Assembly: GCF_002008225.1 (NCBI RefSeq)
Contig: NZ_MRDH01000027.1
Span: 124,001-188,000, forward strand
Length of the DNA: 64,000 nt
Direction of reading: 5' to 3'
DNA from: Agrobacterium salinitolerans
Lineage (GTDB): Bacteria > Pseudomonadota > Alphaproteobacteria > Rhizobiales > Rhizobiaceae
Positions 43,693 to 52,691 of the stretch are shown one piece after another (position 1 is the first letter of the stretch; each line of letters begins with the position of its first letter). The notes beneath the pieces are model-generated. The model saw nothing but the letters and a program-made list of their open reading frames with translations. It was not told where the DNA came from and searched no databases. A program made the translations under genes and the position numbers.

Positions 43693-45152
43693 GCGTGGTC
43701 TTCTCCGGAAAAGGAGGCGGCCAGCACATTCTGCTCGGTAATATCGTCGCCGACGAGTTCCGCCTGGATGGCGCCGTCGCGGAACACATAGACCCGGTCG
43801 CAGAGACGGATTTCATCCATTTCGGTGGAGTACCAGATGAAGGTGCGGCCGTTCGAGGCTTCGGTTCTCAAGATGTCGTAGACCTCCTGTTTGGTGCCGA
43901 TATCAACGCCGCGCATCGGGTCGTCCATCAGAACGGTGCTGGCGGTGGTGGCGAGCGCGCGGGCGAATAGCACCTTCTGCTGGTTGCCGCCGGAGAGCGA
44001 AAGGATCTTGTTGCCCATGTCGGGCGTGCGAATTTCGATGCGCTTTTTCCACTGCGCCCCAAGGTCGGTTTCCCTGCCCCTGTCCACCATGCCTGCTGTT
44101 GAAATATCTCTAAGCGAGGCGATGGACAGGTTTTTGAGGATGCTCCACAGCGGAAAAGTACCGTTCAGGCTGCGGTCGCCCGCCACGAAGGCGAGATCGG
44201 TCTTGCGCGCGGGTAGCCAGCTATTGTTGCGGGCAAGGTAAAGATCGAGCAGCGCTTCGGTCTGGCCATGGCCGCCGAGACCGGCAAGGCCGACGATCTC
44301 GCCGCGAAAGGCCTCGAAAGCAAGGCCTTCGCCCCGGCGTGCCGGCATGGAAAGCACCTTCTCGCCCGCCTTGCGGCTTTCACCCCGTCGCCTGTCCTGT
44401 TCCTTGACGACGCTGCCCATGGCCTCAACCAGCGAGCGGGTGGTGAAGTCGGCGGCCTTCCGGTCGGCCACCACCCGGCCATCCTTCATCACCACGATAC
44501 GGGTGGCCGTCGAAAGAATTTCGCCGAGAATATGCGAGATCAGCAGAACCGATCCGCCCTCACGCACGAAACGGCGGACATAATCCATCAGCTGCTCGGC
44601 GAGACCGGCATCGAGGGAGGACGTCGGCTCATCGAGGATCACCAGTCTCGGTGCGTGCGGCATGCGGCAGAAATTGATGGCGATTTCCACCATCTGCCGT
44701 TCGGCGATGGAAAGCTCGGCCACGGTCAGCTCGCAATCGACGCCGTGGCCGGGAAAAATTTCATCCAGTGCCTGCCGGATCGTCGTCAGCGCACGGACGC
44801 GCCAGTTTCGCCCACCCGCGGAGGCATGCATGATGCGGACATTTTCGCTGATCGTCAGGTTCGGACAGAGCGACAGTTCCTGAAACACGCAGCGAACGCC
44901 GTTCGCGCGCGCGGCGGCAATGCCGTGGCGGTTTTCGTTGCCGCCATAGGAAACGGAACCCTCATGTGGCGTTAGCCCACCATTGATAACGTTGACGATG
45001 GTGGACTTTCCCGCGCCGTTATGGCCGACAAGCCCGAGGCATTCCCCCGTGCGGATGACGAGATCGGCCCCATCCAGCGCTCTTACCGCGCCGAACACGA
45101 CCTTCACGCCGCGCGCGGCGACGACTTCTTGCGCCTCGATGATGTCATTCAT
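43689..45152 (-). CDS. Sugar ABC transporter ATPase with tandem ABC domains (RbsA-like)
   Basis: 487 residues from ATG 45152. The first ABC domain has Walker A GHNGAGKST and Walker B LVILDEPTSSLD. The second has the degenerate Walker A typical of RbsA/MglA proteins (GLGGHGQTE) and an intact signature LSGGNQQKVLFARAL. It energises import of the sugar bound by the periplasmic protein encoded just upstream. A gap of 92 bases separates it from that gene. A TTG at 45158 is a less likely start. Confidence 0.92.
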   Translation of the reverse strand: MNDIIEAQEVVAARGVKVVFGAVRALDGADLVIRTGECLGLVGHNGAGKSTIVNVINGGLTPHEGSVSYGGNENRHGIAAARANGVRCVFQELSLCPNLTISENVRIMHASAGGRNWRVRALTTIRQALDEIFPGHGVDCELTVAELSIAERQMVEIAINFCRMPHAPRLVILDEPTSSLDAGLAEQLMDYVRRFVREGGSVLLISHILGEILSTATRIVVMKDGRVVADRKAADFTTRSLVEAMGSVVKEQDRRRGESRKAGEKVLSMPARRGEGLAFEAFRGEIVGLAGLGGHGQTEALLDLYLARNNSWLPARKTDLAFVAGDRSLNGTFPLWSILKNLSIASLRDISTAGMVDRGRETDLGAQWKKRIEIRTPDMGNKILSLSGGNQQKVLFARALATTASTVLMDDPMRGVDIGTKQEVYDILRTEASNGRTFIWYSTEMDEIRLCDRVYVFRDGAIQAELVGDDITEQNVLAASFSGEDHA

Positions 45153-45244
45153 GAGCAATTACGCCAGTGATCTGAAATTGAATATGGAGGTCGCTGCGGC
45201 GCTTCTTTTTAAAGCGCCGCAGGAGAAGTTTGTGAATGCGCGAC

Positions 45245-46261
45245 TTATTTTGTCGACGAAATCACCTTCTGGGCATCCTCAAGCGAATATTCCACATTCG
45301 CCACGCCACCCTTCTGGGTGTTCTTGAGGTTCTCCTCAAGATTGGCCTGGTCGATGCGCAGGAACGGAACCGTCAGGTCCTTCTTCACATCCTTGCCGTC
45401 AAGAATCTGCTGCGCCACCCAGAAAGCCAGCGTCGAAACACCAGGGGCGATGGAAACGGACATGGTTTCGTAGCCGCTGGCATCCTTCTGCTGTTTCCAC
45501 CATTGCAGCTCGTCTTCGCGGTTGCCCATGACGATGGTGGGGGTTGGACGCTTGGCGGCGGCGAAAGCCTGTGCCGCACCGTAACCGTCACCGCCCTGCG
45601 TGACGACAGCGGCGATTTCGGGAAGGCTCGGCAGAATGCCGGCGACGGCGCGCTGGGCAACATCCTGCGCCCAGTCGCCGTTGACCGAACCGACGATCTT
45701 GAACTGCGGGTTCTTGGCGACGGCGTCGACGATGCCGGCATGGATTTCGTCATCGACCGAAACGCCGGCGAGGCCGCGAATTTCGAGCAGGTTTCCACCC
45801 TTCGGCATGGCCTTGGCGAGATAGTCGATCTGGCTTGCGCCCATCGCCTTGAAATCGACGGCGATGCGCCATGCGCAGGGTTCGGTGACGATGCCGTCGA
45901 AGGATACGACGGTGATGCCGGCATCACAGGCTTCCTTTACCGCGCCGTTAAGGGCGGTGGGCGAAGCGGCATTGATGACGATGGCGTCGTAACCCTGGAG
46001 AATGAGGTTCTGGATCTGCGCGGCCTGTTCGGTCGCCTGGTTTTCGGCTGTGGTGAAGGCGTCAGCGGCGGCGACCTGCTTGTCGGCAACCGCCTGCTTG
46101 GTGATCTTGTCCCAGCTCGTCAGCATCGCCTGACGCCAGGAATTGCCGGCATAATTGTTTGAAAGCGCGATTTTTTTGGCCGACGTATCGGCATGAGCGG
46201 TGATCGGCAAAGCTGCGCATGCGACAGCGGCCGATGCCATAAGCATCTTCCTGAAAGCCAT
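45245..46261 (-). CDS. Sugar ABC transporter substrate-binding protein
   Basis: 338 residues from ATG 46261, with a strong GGGAGGAAATCAA before it. A signal peptide (MAFRKMLMASAAVACAALPI to AHA) precedes a type I periplasmic-binding fold: KIALSNNYAGNSWRQAML, NLILQGYDAIVINAAS, VVSFDG and IRGLAGVSVDDEIHAGIVDA. This resembles RbsB-like pentose/hexose or polyol binding proteins. It is first in the operon with ATPase, two permeases and a lactonase, and faces a two-component system. The substrate is not identifiable, although a sugar whose oxidation gives a lactone fits the last gene. Confidence 0.9.
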   Translation of the reverse strand: MAFRKMLMASAAVACAALPITAHADTSAKKIALSNNYAGNSWRQAMLTSWDKITKQAVADKQVAAADAFTTAENQATEQAAQIQNLILQGYDAIVINAASPTALNGAVKEACDAGITVVSFDGIVTEPCAWRIAVDFKAMGASQIDYLAKAMPKGGNLLEIRGLAGVSVDDEIHAGIVDAVAKNPQFKIVGSVNGDWAQDVAQRAVAGILPSLPEIAAVVTQGGDGYGAAQAFAAAKRPTPTIVMGNREDELQWWKQQKDASGYETMSVSIAPGVSTLAFWVAQQILDGKDVKKDLTVPFLRIDQANLEENLKNTQKGGVANVEYSLEDAQKVISSTK

Positions 46262-46564
46262 TTGATTTCCTCCCTCGTGGCTTGCCCTTTTCGAGCCCGG
46301 AATTCTCGCAACACCGCAAATCTCCTCGGCGGCAGGCGGAATTCCTTTGCACTGGAGCTCCTTTCCCCAGTAAAAGCGAGAATGACCAAGAAGATTTGGC
46401 TTGTATAGGCGGATCACGGCAATCTTCCTGCGGGTTTCCGCAGAAAGCATGCGGGAACCCGCAGGACGAAACGCCGCCGCCGGGCGCAGAATGAACGGTG
46501 CGGCGCCCAAAGGATTGAATTCGCCGCGATGGTCGAAGGCAGGCGCTTGGGAGGGCGTCCGCAC
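46262..46564. promoter_or_regulatory. Divergent regulatory region between sugar ABC operon and two-component genes
   Basis: 303 bases between the binding-protein gene and the sensor kinase. It must hold both promoters. A long palindrome occupies 46427-46465 and is listed separately. No further gene is visible. Confidence 0.55.
46427..46465. promoter_or_regulatory. Long palindrome, probable operator
   Basis: CCTGCGGGTTTCCGCA (46427-46442) pairs with TGCGGGAACCCGCAGG (46450-46465) at 15 of 16 positions over a 7-base spacer. It lies in the divergent promoter region between an ABC operon and a NarL-type two-component system, the expected place for a binding site of the regulator. Confidence 0.55.
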
Positions 46565-47800
46565 ATGCTGGATACGCCGAAAAGCGCTCTTTTTCATCAT
46601 TATATGGGCATTTCGCGGCTGCTTGCCGGGCAGCTCGAATTCAACGCCATCATCCAGGCGGTCGCCACCGAGATCGGCCATATCATTCCGCATGACCATA
46701 TGGATGTCTGCATCAAGCAGCTGGATGACAAATATCACATCGCTTATGAGAGCGGCCTCGTCAGCGCCTGGAGCCGGCAGCCGCCCGCCCTTCTGACCGG
46801 CAGCCCGATCCGGACACTGCTGTCAGGCGAGGTGGAATACCTCTTGAGCGGCGATGCCTGCTCCGATCCGCGCTTTCATTTCGAAGGGTCGTTTTCGAGC
46901 CCGATCATCGAACTTAACCTGCATAGCCGGCTGCATGTACCGATGAAGGTGCATGGCGACATTATCGGCGCGCTGAGTTGCTCCTCCCACCAGTCGGACG
47001 CCTATACGATGGAGGATGTGGCGAATGCCCGCGCCGTCGCGGATTTGCTGGCCCCTTATTTTTACGCCATCCGCGCCGCCGAGCAGGCCAAACGCTCCGC
47101 CATCGAGGAGGCGCGCGCCAATGCTCGCGAAGAGGGCCTGCGGCTGGGGGCGCTGCAATTGACGGAGGCACTGGAGGCCGAACGACAGCGTATCGGCATG
47201 GATCTGCACGACCAGACGCTGGCGGATTTGACGCGGCTGGCGCGGCGCATCGAGCGGATGAGCCATTCGCCCGATGTTTCCGGCGAGATGCTGGAACCGG
47301 TGGTGCGCAGCCTGCAGCATTGCATGCAGGACCTGCGCGAGATCATCGAGGAGGCAAAACCCTCGATCCTGCAATTGTTCGGTGTCGTTGAGGCGATCGA
47401 GACCTATGTGGACCGCTCCGTGCGCGATAGCGGCTCGGTTATAGAGTGGTCGGTCATGGATGAGACGGACGGGCTGGTGGAGAGGCTCGACAAGACGGTG
47501 GCCATCTCGCTGTTCCGCATCGTGCAGGAGGCGGTCAATAACGCCATTCGCCATGCCCAGCCGGAAACCATTGCCGTGAACCTCACCGCCGTCGATGGCG
47601 GGCTGAGGGTGACGGTGAGCGATGATGGCAATGGCGGCGGTGACGGCGCGGCTTCCGGCGGCCTCGGCATCGGCAATATGAAGACGCGGGCGCGGCTGAT
47701 TTCGGCGAAATTCGATATTGGCGGCAACCGCAACGGGGCGGGCACATGCATCACCGTGACCCTGCCGGAAGGTGCTTTCGATCACCGGGAGGATGTATGA
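46565..47800 (+). CDS. GAF-domain NarL-type sensor histidine kinase
   Basis: 411 residues from ATG 46565, with GGGAGGG upstream. No membrane segment is apparent. A GAF domain (about 20-180: FNAIIQAVATEIGHIIPHD, VPMKVHGDIIGALSCSSHQ) leads to the HisKA_3 dimerisation helix, RIGMDLHDQTLADLTRLARR, with phospho-acceptor H215. The HATPase has EAVNNAIRHA and GLGIGNMKTRA. The kinase senses a cytosolic signal of unknown nature. A LuxR-type response regulator follows after one base. It is divergent from the sugar ABC operon, which it probably controls. Confidence 0.9.
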   Translation: MLDTPKSALFHHYMGISRLLAGQLEFNAIIQAVATEIGHIIPHDHMDVCIKQLDDKYHIAYESGLVSAWSRQPPALLTGSPIRTLLSGEVEYLLSGDACSDPRFHFEGSFSSPIIELNLHSRLHVPMKVHGDIIGALSCSSHQSDAYTMEDVANARAVADLLAPYFYAIRAAEQAKRSAIEEARANAREEGLRLGALQLTEALEAERQRIGMDLHDQTLADLTRLARRIERMSHSPDVSGEMLEPVVRSLQHCMQDLREIIEEAKPSILQLFGVVEAIETYVDRSVRDSGSVIEWSVMDETDGLVERLDKTVAISLFRIVQEAVNNAIRHAQPETIAVNLTAVDGGLRVTVSDDGNGGGDGAASGGLGIGNMKTRARLISAKFDIGGNRNGAGTCITVTLPEGAFDHREDV

Positions 47801-47801
47801 C

Positions 47802-48524
47802 ATGGACGTGCTGATCGTCGAGGACGATGCGCTGCACCGCGCCTATTTGAACGAAGCGGTGCGCGCCGCGCTGCCGGAATGCGACAATGTGGTGGAAGCG
47901 GCGAACGGCAGGACCGGCGAGAAGCTTGCGCGGGAAAACCGGGCCGCCCATATCGTCATGGATTTGCAGATGAACGAGCGCAACGGCATCGAGGCGGCGC
48001 GCACCATCTGGAAGGAAAGGCCGGATACCCGCATCCTGTTCTGGTCCAACTATTCCGACGAGGCCTATGTGCGCGGTGTTTCCCGCATCGTGCCGGAAGG
48101 CGCCGCCTATGGCTACGTACTGAAATCGGCCTCCGATGACCGCCTGCGGCTGGCGCTGCGCAGCATCTTCATCGAGGCGCAATGCGTGATCGACCGGGAG
48201 GTACGCGGCCTGCAGGAAAAGAGCCTGGGCAAGGCCCATGGCTTCACCGATTCCGAATATGAAATCCTGATCGATGTCGCGCTCGGCCTCACCGACAAGG
48301 CGATTGCCCGCCGTCGCAACCTGTCGCTGCGCAGCGTGCAGAACCGGCTGCAAAGCCTCTACGAGAAGCTGAACGTGCATCAGGCGGCCGGCGACGACGA
48401 GGCGGAGGGGCGATATAATCTCCGCACCCGTGCGGTTACCGTCGCTTTCCTGCGTAAGCTGTTGAATTACAGCGCGCTGGAAAGAGCCGAACGGGAACTG
48501 GCGGAATGGGCTGCTAGCCGTTGA
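47802..48524 (+). CDS. NarL/LuxR-type response regulator
   Basis: 240 residues from ATG 47802, one base after the kinase stop. The receiver has VLIVEDDALHRAYL, the phospho-acceptor Asp in VMDLQMNERNG, Ser in LFWSNYSDEA and Lys in GYVLKSA. A LuxR-like HTH spans about 150-200: FTDSEYEILIDVALGLTDKA, ARRRNLSLRSVQNRLQSLYE. The extra C-terminal stretch after the HTH is longer than usual. With the partner kinase it probably regulates the divergent sugar ABC operon through the palindrome at 46427-46465. Confidence 0.9.
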   Translation: MDVLIVEDDALHRAYLNEAVRAALPECDNVVEAANGRTGEKLARENRAAHIVMDLQMNERNGIEAARTIWKERPDTRILFWSNYSDEAYVRGVSRIVPEGAAYGYVLKSASDDRLRLALRSIFIEAQCVIDREVRGLQEKSLGKAHGFTDSEYEILIDVALGLTDKAIARRRNLSLRSVQNRLQSLYEKLNVHQAAGDDEAEGRYNLRTRAVTVAFLRKLLNYSALERAERELAEWAASR

Positions 48525-48528
48525 CCGC

Positions 48529-49545
48529 TTAGGGAAGAAAGGCCAGCAGCCGCCTTTCATCGGCCCTGAGGCCGGAAACGGGTTTTGCACCGACCTTCAG
48601 GATGCGCCCGAGTTTTTTCCGGGCTTTTTCTTCTGTCGCAATGTCGAGAACGGCAGGGTGCACATAGCTCTTGCGGCAGATGGCGGGCGTGTTGGAAAGC
48701 TCTGATGCGGCCGCCTGACACATGCCCTTTATGCTCGGTTTCTCACCCGCTGCGACGTGCTCCATCGCGTTGCAGAAGGCTGCCAGTGTTCCGCCCCAGG
48801 TACGGAAGGTCTTGGCCGAAATGCCCTGACCGCCAATGCGCGAAAGATAGGCGTTGAGGTCGCTGGAATCGACGGAATGCACCCGGTTTTCGCTATCCTG
48901 CCAGACGAAGAGTTCCTTGCCGGGCAGGTCGGAGATCTCCTCGAGGATTTTCTGAAGGCGCGGGTGGCGCAATTGCCGTTTTACCTTCTGCCCGCCCTTG
49001 GCGGCAAATCGCAACTCGATAGTTTCACCGAAGGAGACGTGCCGCTTGAGCAGCGTCGTTGCGCCATAGGTGCCGTTGGTTTCGAGATAGGAGCGGTTGC
49101 CGACGCGCAGATAGGCGGCATCGAGCAGCAGTGTGAGCGCTGCAAGCGTCATTTCCTGCCCGTGGTCCTGTTTTTCTATATCGGCGATGGCGCGGCGGCG
49201 GATGGCAGGCAGCGCCTTGCCGAAGCTTTTGAGCTGGAAAAATTTCGTCTCGCCCCGGAACGCGTGCCAGTCGGGATGATAGCGATATTGTTTTCGTCCC
49301 CGGGAATCGAAGCCCGTAGCCTGCAGATGGCCGGCGGGGTCGATGCATATCCAGACGTCCCTATAGGCGGGCGGCACGCCGAGCGCCTTGATGCGCTTCA
49401 GTTCGACGCTGTCGGAGAGAAGCTCGCCGCCCGGCAGGCGGTAACAGAAACCGCGCCCGCGTTTCTCCCGGGCAATGCCCGGCTCCTGATCGTTGACATA
49501 GGCAAGTCCGATTTTGGCAAGAAGGCGGGTTGGCGGTTGTGGCAT
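48529..49545 (-). CDS. DNA topoisomerase IB
   Basis: 338 residues, poxvirus/bacterial type IB. An N-terminal domain (IPPAYRDVWICIDPAGHLQ-like, here GVPPAYRDVWICIDPAGHLQ) precedes the catalytic domain. The active site residues are spread over TLLLDAAYLRVGN, KGMCQAAASE and the nucleophile Tyr in CRKSYVHPAVL. It relaxes supercoils through a 3'-phosphotyrosine. Such enzymes are sporadic in bacteria but common in rhizobia. It is convergent with the response regulator gene, four bases apart. The ribosome-binding region overlaps a GGGAAAAAC stretch. Confidence 0.93.
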   Translation of the reverse strand: MPQPPTRLLAKIGLAYVNDQEPGIAREKRGRGFCYRLPGGELLSDSVELKRIKALGVPPAYRDVWICIDPAGHLQATGFDSRGRKQYRYHPDWHAFRGETKFFQLKSFGKALPAIRRRAIADIEKQDHGQEMTLAALTLLLDAAYLRVGNRSYLETNGTYGATTLLKRHVSFGETIELRFAAKGGQKVKRQLRHPRLQKILEEISDLPGKELFVWQDSENRVHSVDSSDLNAYLSRIGGQGISAKTFRTWGGTLAAFCNAMEHVAAGEKPSIKGMCQAAASELSNTPAICRKSYVHPAVLDIATEEKARKKLGRILKVGAKPVSGLRADERRLLAFLP

Positions 49546-49584
49546 TGTTTTTCCCGGCAGGTTTCACGCTGCGGCAAACGAAAA

Positions 49585-49612
49585 ACAGGCCGCCTTCGTT
49601 CCGGCGGCCTGT
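49585..49612 (-). terminator. Terminator after sugar dehydrogenase gene
   Basis: ACAGGCCGCC and GGCGGCCTGT form a perfect 10-bp stem with an 8-base loop. On the minus strand a run of T (TTTTT then CGTTTG) follows, 38 bases after the stop of the dehydrogenase gene. Confidence 0.8.
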
Positions 49613-49649
49613 CGCTCCAATCGTGAGTTTTCTCAGCCGGTCTTTTTAA

Positions 49650-50876
49650 TCAGCCGGCCTTGGCGATCCGCAGAATCTGCGAGTTCCCTCCGCCGCGCTC
49701 TTCGGTCACGGCATAGATCGCGCCATCCGGCCCGACCTTCACGTCGCGAATGCGCGCCTCCAGCGGCAACCGGCTTTCGGTCGCGACCCTGTCGCCATCG
49801 ATATGCAGGATGACGAGACCCTGGCTTACCAGACCGCCGACGATGAAAGCGCCCTTCCATTCGGGGATCTGGTCGCCGTCATAATAGGCCATGCCGGAGG
49901 GGCCGATGACCGGGTCCCAATAATAAGCCGGCTGCTCCATGCCTTCTTTTGCGGTAACGCCTTCGCCAACCGACCTTCCGCTATATTCGACGCCATAGGT
50001 GATGACCGGCCAGCCGTAGTTCAGGCCGGCTTTCGGCATGTTCAGCTCATCGCCGCCGCGCGGGCCGTGTTCCACGGTCCAGAGCCTGCCTTCTCCGTCC
50101 AGCGCTGCCGCCTGCAGGTTGCGGTGGCCATAGCTCCAGATTTCGGGCAGGGCGTTCTGTTGGCTGGCGAAGGGATTGCCTTCAAAGGCCTTGCCCTTTG
50201 TATCGATGCGGAAGACCTTGCCAAGCCCGCTCGACAGGTCCTGCGCCTGCACGCGCGGCTTTGCGTCAGAACGTTCTCCGACAGTGACATAAAGCTCGCT
50301 GTTTGGCCCGAAAACGAGGCGGGAGCCGAAATGCTTGTCGCCGTCGTAGGTCGGCATCTGACGGAAAATAACCGATACATCGTCCAGCTTTGCCGCGCCG
50401 CTTTCCTCGGCCAGTTTTGCCGAGGCTACCGACGTGCCATTGCCGCCATCGCGCGGTTCGGAGAAGGAGAAGAAGATCGTGCGCGATGTTTCGAAATCGG
50501 GAGCCAGCGCGATGTCGAGAAGTCCGCCCTGTCCGTCGGACGCCACCTCCGGTACACCTTCTATCGCCGGGCCGGCCTTGCCGTCGGCGACGATATGCAT
50601 GGCGCCTTCCTTGGCCGCGACGATCATGCGGCCATCTGGCAGAAACTCCATCGACCAGAGATGCGGCAGGCCGTCAGCGATCACGGTTTTTTCAACGCTT
50701 GGCTGCGCGGCGGCCTGCGGCGCGCGGGTCTGCCCCTCAAAAGCCGGTTTCTGATCCGGCGCGTTCGGCCGTTTCGTTTCGGCAGCCGGGGCCTGGGCCT
50801 GCGCAATCCCGGCAAGCGGCATGGTGAGCAGCGCGCACAGGATCGTCGAACTCAGAAATCGGTTGTTGTGGAACAT
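49650..50876 (-). CDS. PQQ-dependent sugar dehydrogenase (YliI/Asd type)
   Basis: 408 residues from ATG 50876, with GGGAGACCC upstream. A signal peptide ends near GIAQA, followed by a low-complexity linker to about residue 55. The six-bladed soluble glucose dehydrogenase-like propeller shows LPHLWSMEFLPDGRMIVAAK, GGLLDIALAPDF, GSRLVFGPNSELYVTVGERS, NLQAAALDGEGRLWTVEHGP with the catalytic His region, and GDELNMPKAGLNYGWPVITY. It oxidises aldose sugars in the periplasm if PQQ is available. PQQ synthesis genes are not in this window. Confidence 0.9.
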   Translation of the reverse strand: MFHNNRFLSSTILCALLTMPLAGIAQAQAPAAETKRPNAPDQKPAFEGQTRAPQAAAQPSVEKTVIADGLPHLWSMEFLPDGRMIVAAKEGAMHIVADGKAGPAIEGVPEVASDGQGGLLDIALAPDFETSRTIFFSFSEPRDGGNGTSVASAKLAEESGAAKLDDVSVIFRQMPTYDGDKHFGSRLVFGPNSELYVTVGERSDAKPRVQAQDLSSGLGKVFRIDTKGKAFEGNPFASQQNALPEIWSYGHRNLQAAALDGEGRLWTVEHGPRGGDELNMPKAGLNYGWPVITYGVEYSGRSVGEGVTAKEGMEQPAYYWDPVIGPSGMAYYDGDQIPEWKGAFIVGGLVSQGLVILHIDGDRVATESRLPLEARIRDVKVGPDGAIYAVTEERGGGNSQILRIAKAG

Positions 50877-51061
50877 GGGTCTCCCTTCCATCGTTTACGT
50901 CTGGTCGAGAACCATTTGGGGAGCATTTCGTTTCCTGCGATAGTTTCAAGAAAACTTGATCATTGCGTGTGCAGACGGCACGCTCTTTTCTCATCCATGC
51001 GAATTCATAAGGAACCGCCGGCCTGCGGTCACGTTTTCCTCTTTGTTACACGGAGGGCGCC

Positions 51062-51247
51062 ATGCAGATCATCGACAACAAGACCGTAGACGGGAACAGA
51101 GCCAAGCCGATCCTCAACGTCGCGGAATTCTGCCGGCGTTACCGGCTGGACAAGGCCGAGGAAACCCGGCTCAGAAAGCTGTTCGGCGAATTTGCTTCGC
51201 GGCACGAGCTTCTGATGAATGCGCAGCGCAAGCCGAGCTTTCGCTGA
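51062..51247 (+). CDS. Small conserved hypothetical protein
   Basis: 61 residues, preceded by GGAGGGCGCC. The sequence contains KPILNVAEFCRRYRLDKAEE followed by TRLRKLFGEFASRHELLMNA, which is predicted helical and basic. I recognise it as a small rhizobial-type protein but cannot name a function. It is convergent with rsmJ and adjacent to it. The good ribosome-binding site and normal composition support a real gene. Confidence 0.65.
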   Translation: MQIIDNKTVDGNRAKPILNVAEFCRRYRLDKAEETRLRKLFGEFASRHELLMNAQRKPSFR

Positions 51248-51874
51248 TCATTCTTGCCGGTCGATAGATTTTCCGAAGATCATGAAGACATCATAGCGGG
51301 TATTCTTGCCCGTTATCTGATGCGAAGGCTTGCGAATGCCCGGCATCGGATCGGCGCGGAGCGGCCATTTCAGAACCACCCGCTTCGTTGCATTCTCCAG
51401 TGCAACCTCCATCAGCTCCACCTGGTCCGGGTCGGAGCCAACCAGTTCCCTCAGCACCCGCATCTCCTTTTTCACCAACGCCGTGTTGTGGCGCGGCGGA
51501 TGCATGGGGTCGACGATCACCACCTCCGGTGAAAGCTCTTTCAGCAACTGGCGTGAATCTCCGTGAAGCAGCGTCATGCGCGCCGCCGCCTCGGCATAGG
51601 CGCCGCCCGCCTCCAGCGCGCGGCGAATGCCATCGGCGAGGTGAGCATGCATGTCCGGCGAGCGTTCGATGAGGGTCACTTCCGCGCCGAGTGAGGCAAG
51701 CAGAAAGGCATCCCGCCCGAGCCCGGCCGTGGCATCGACGATTTTTGGCATGCGGCCTTTGGTGAAACCGGCGGCTTTCGGCAGGGCCTGCCCGCGCCCT
51801 TCGCCGGAGCGGAAACGGTGCCCGACCGCGCCGCCGACAAAATCCACCACGAAGCTTTCGTTTTGTTCCTTCAT
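51248..51874 (-). CDS. rsmJ: 16S rRNA (guanine1516-N2)-methyltransferase RsmJ
   Basis: 208 residues from ATG 51874. SAM-dependent methyltransferase with KIVDATAGLGRDAFLLASLG (motif I), VTLIERSPD (acidic residue), VIVDPMHPPR (catalytic DPMhP-type motif) and the C-terminal KRVVLKWPLRADP. RsmJ methylates G1516 in helix 45 of 16S rRNA. It follows the RluA-type pseudouridine synthase gene by seven bases, giving a two-gene RNA-modification operon. A start at 51952 would overlap that gene and is rejected. Confidence 0.9.
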   Translation of the reverse strand: MKEQNESFVVDFVGGAVGHRFRSGEGRGQALPKAAGFTKGRMPKIVDATAGLGRDAFLLASLGAEVTLIERSPDMHAHLADGIRRALEAGGAYAEAAARMTLLHGDSRQLLKELSPEVVIVDPMHPPRHNTALVKKEMRVLRELVGSDPDQVELMEVALENATKRVVLKWPLRADPMPGIRKPSHQITGKNTRYDVFMIFGKSIDRQE

Positions 51875-51881
51875 CTGGACC

Positions 51882-52550
51882 TCAGAACGGGCAGGGTACG
51901 ATATAGGTGACGTCACGGCCATCGGGATGGCGGAACCCGACCTCCTGCGCATGCAGCATCAGGCGCGGCGCGGCGGCGAGCGCTTCGCCTTCGGCATAAA
52001 ATTCGTCACCGAGGATCGGATGGCCGAGCGCCTTCATATGCACCCGCAATTGGTGGGTGCGGCCGGTAAGCGGGGTCAGCGCCAGTCTGGTTGCGGGAAG
52101 CGGCAGTCGCTCCAGCACCCGCCAAAGGCTCTGCGCCGGTTTGCCGTTTTCTTGGTCGACCCGGTGACGGGGCTTGTTTTCGGGATCGATGGCCAGCGGC
52201 AAATCCACCTCGCCCTCTTCGCCCGCGACATCTCCCCAGACAATGGCCACATAGGATTTGCGCGTCTGGCGATTTTCAAACTGCGACGCAATCGCCGCAT
52301 GCGCCTTGCGGTTCAGGGACATCAGCACGATACCCGATGTGTCCTTGTCGAGCCGGTTGATCATCAGCGCTTTCGGGAACTGTTTCTGCACACGCGACAT
52401 CAGGCTGTCCGAAAGCGCCGGATCGCGCCCCGGCACGGAGAGAAGCCCGCTTGGCTTGTCGAGCACCAGAAGATCGTCGTCGCGGTGCACGATGGTGAGC
52501 CAGGGGTCGAGCGGCGGATGATAGACGGGGTTGGAAAGCTTGGATGACAT
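51882..52550 (-). CDS. rluA: RluA-family pseudouridine synthase
   Basis: 222 residues. It isomerises uridine to pseudouridine in rRNA/tRNA; length and motifs fit the short RluA group (23S U746 and tRNA U32). The catalytic Asp lies in LMINRLDKDTSGIVLMS, with TRKSYVAIVWG, PLTGRTHQLRVHMKALGHPI and GDEFYA downstream. No S4 domain is present. It is the first gene of the pair with rsmJ. The specific target is inferred from length only. Confidence 0.88.
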   Translation of the reverse strand: MSSKLSNPVYHPPLDPWLTIVHRDDDLLVLDKPSGLLSVPGRDPALSDSLMSRVQKQFPKALMINRLDKDTSGIVLMSLNRKAHAAIASQFENRQTRKSYVAIVWGDVAGEEGEVDLPLAIDPENKPRHRVDQENGKPAQSLWRVLERLPLPATRLALTPLTGRTHQLRVHMKALGHPILGDEFYAEGEALAAAPRLMLHAQEVGFRHPDGRDVTYIVPCPF

Positions 52551-52590
52551 GTCGCTTCCTTAGCACGAATTGCGCATTCGGACAGGCGCG

Positions 52591-52691
52591 AGAGCATTCC
52601 CAGGAAAAGTGGAACCCGGTTTTCCGTCCGGAAATGCGCCAAAACAAAGAGTTAGAGTGTTTTCGCGATTCGAAGAAAAGCGAAAACTCTA
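52591..52691. repeat. Rhizobial intergenic mosaic-type repeat
   Basis: AGAGCATTCC-CAGGAAAAGTGGAACCCGG, TTTTCCGTCCGG and the end hairpin AGAGTGTTTTCGC/GCGAAAACTCT form the recurring intergenic repeat seen in many Rhizobium and Agrobacterium genomes. Its last bases supply the TAG stop of the YigZ gene (52689-52691). Confidence 0.8.
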
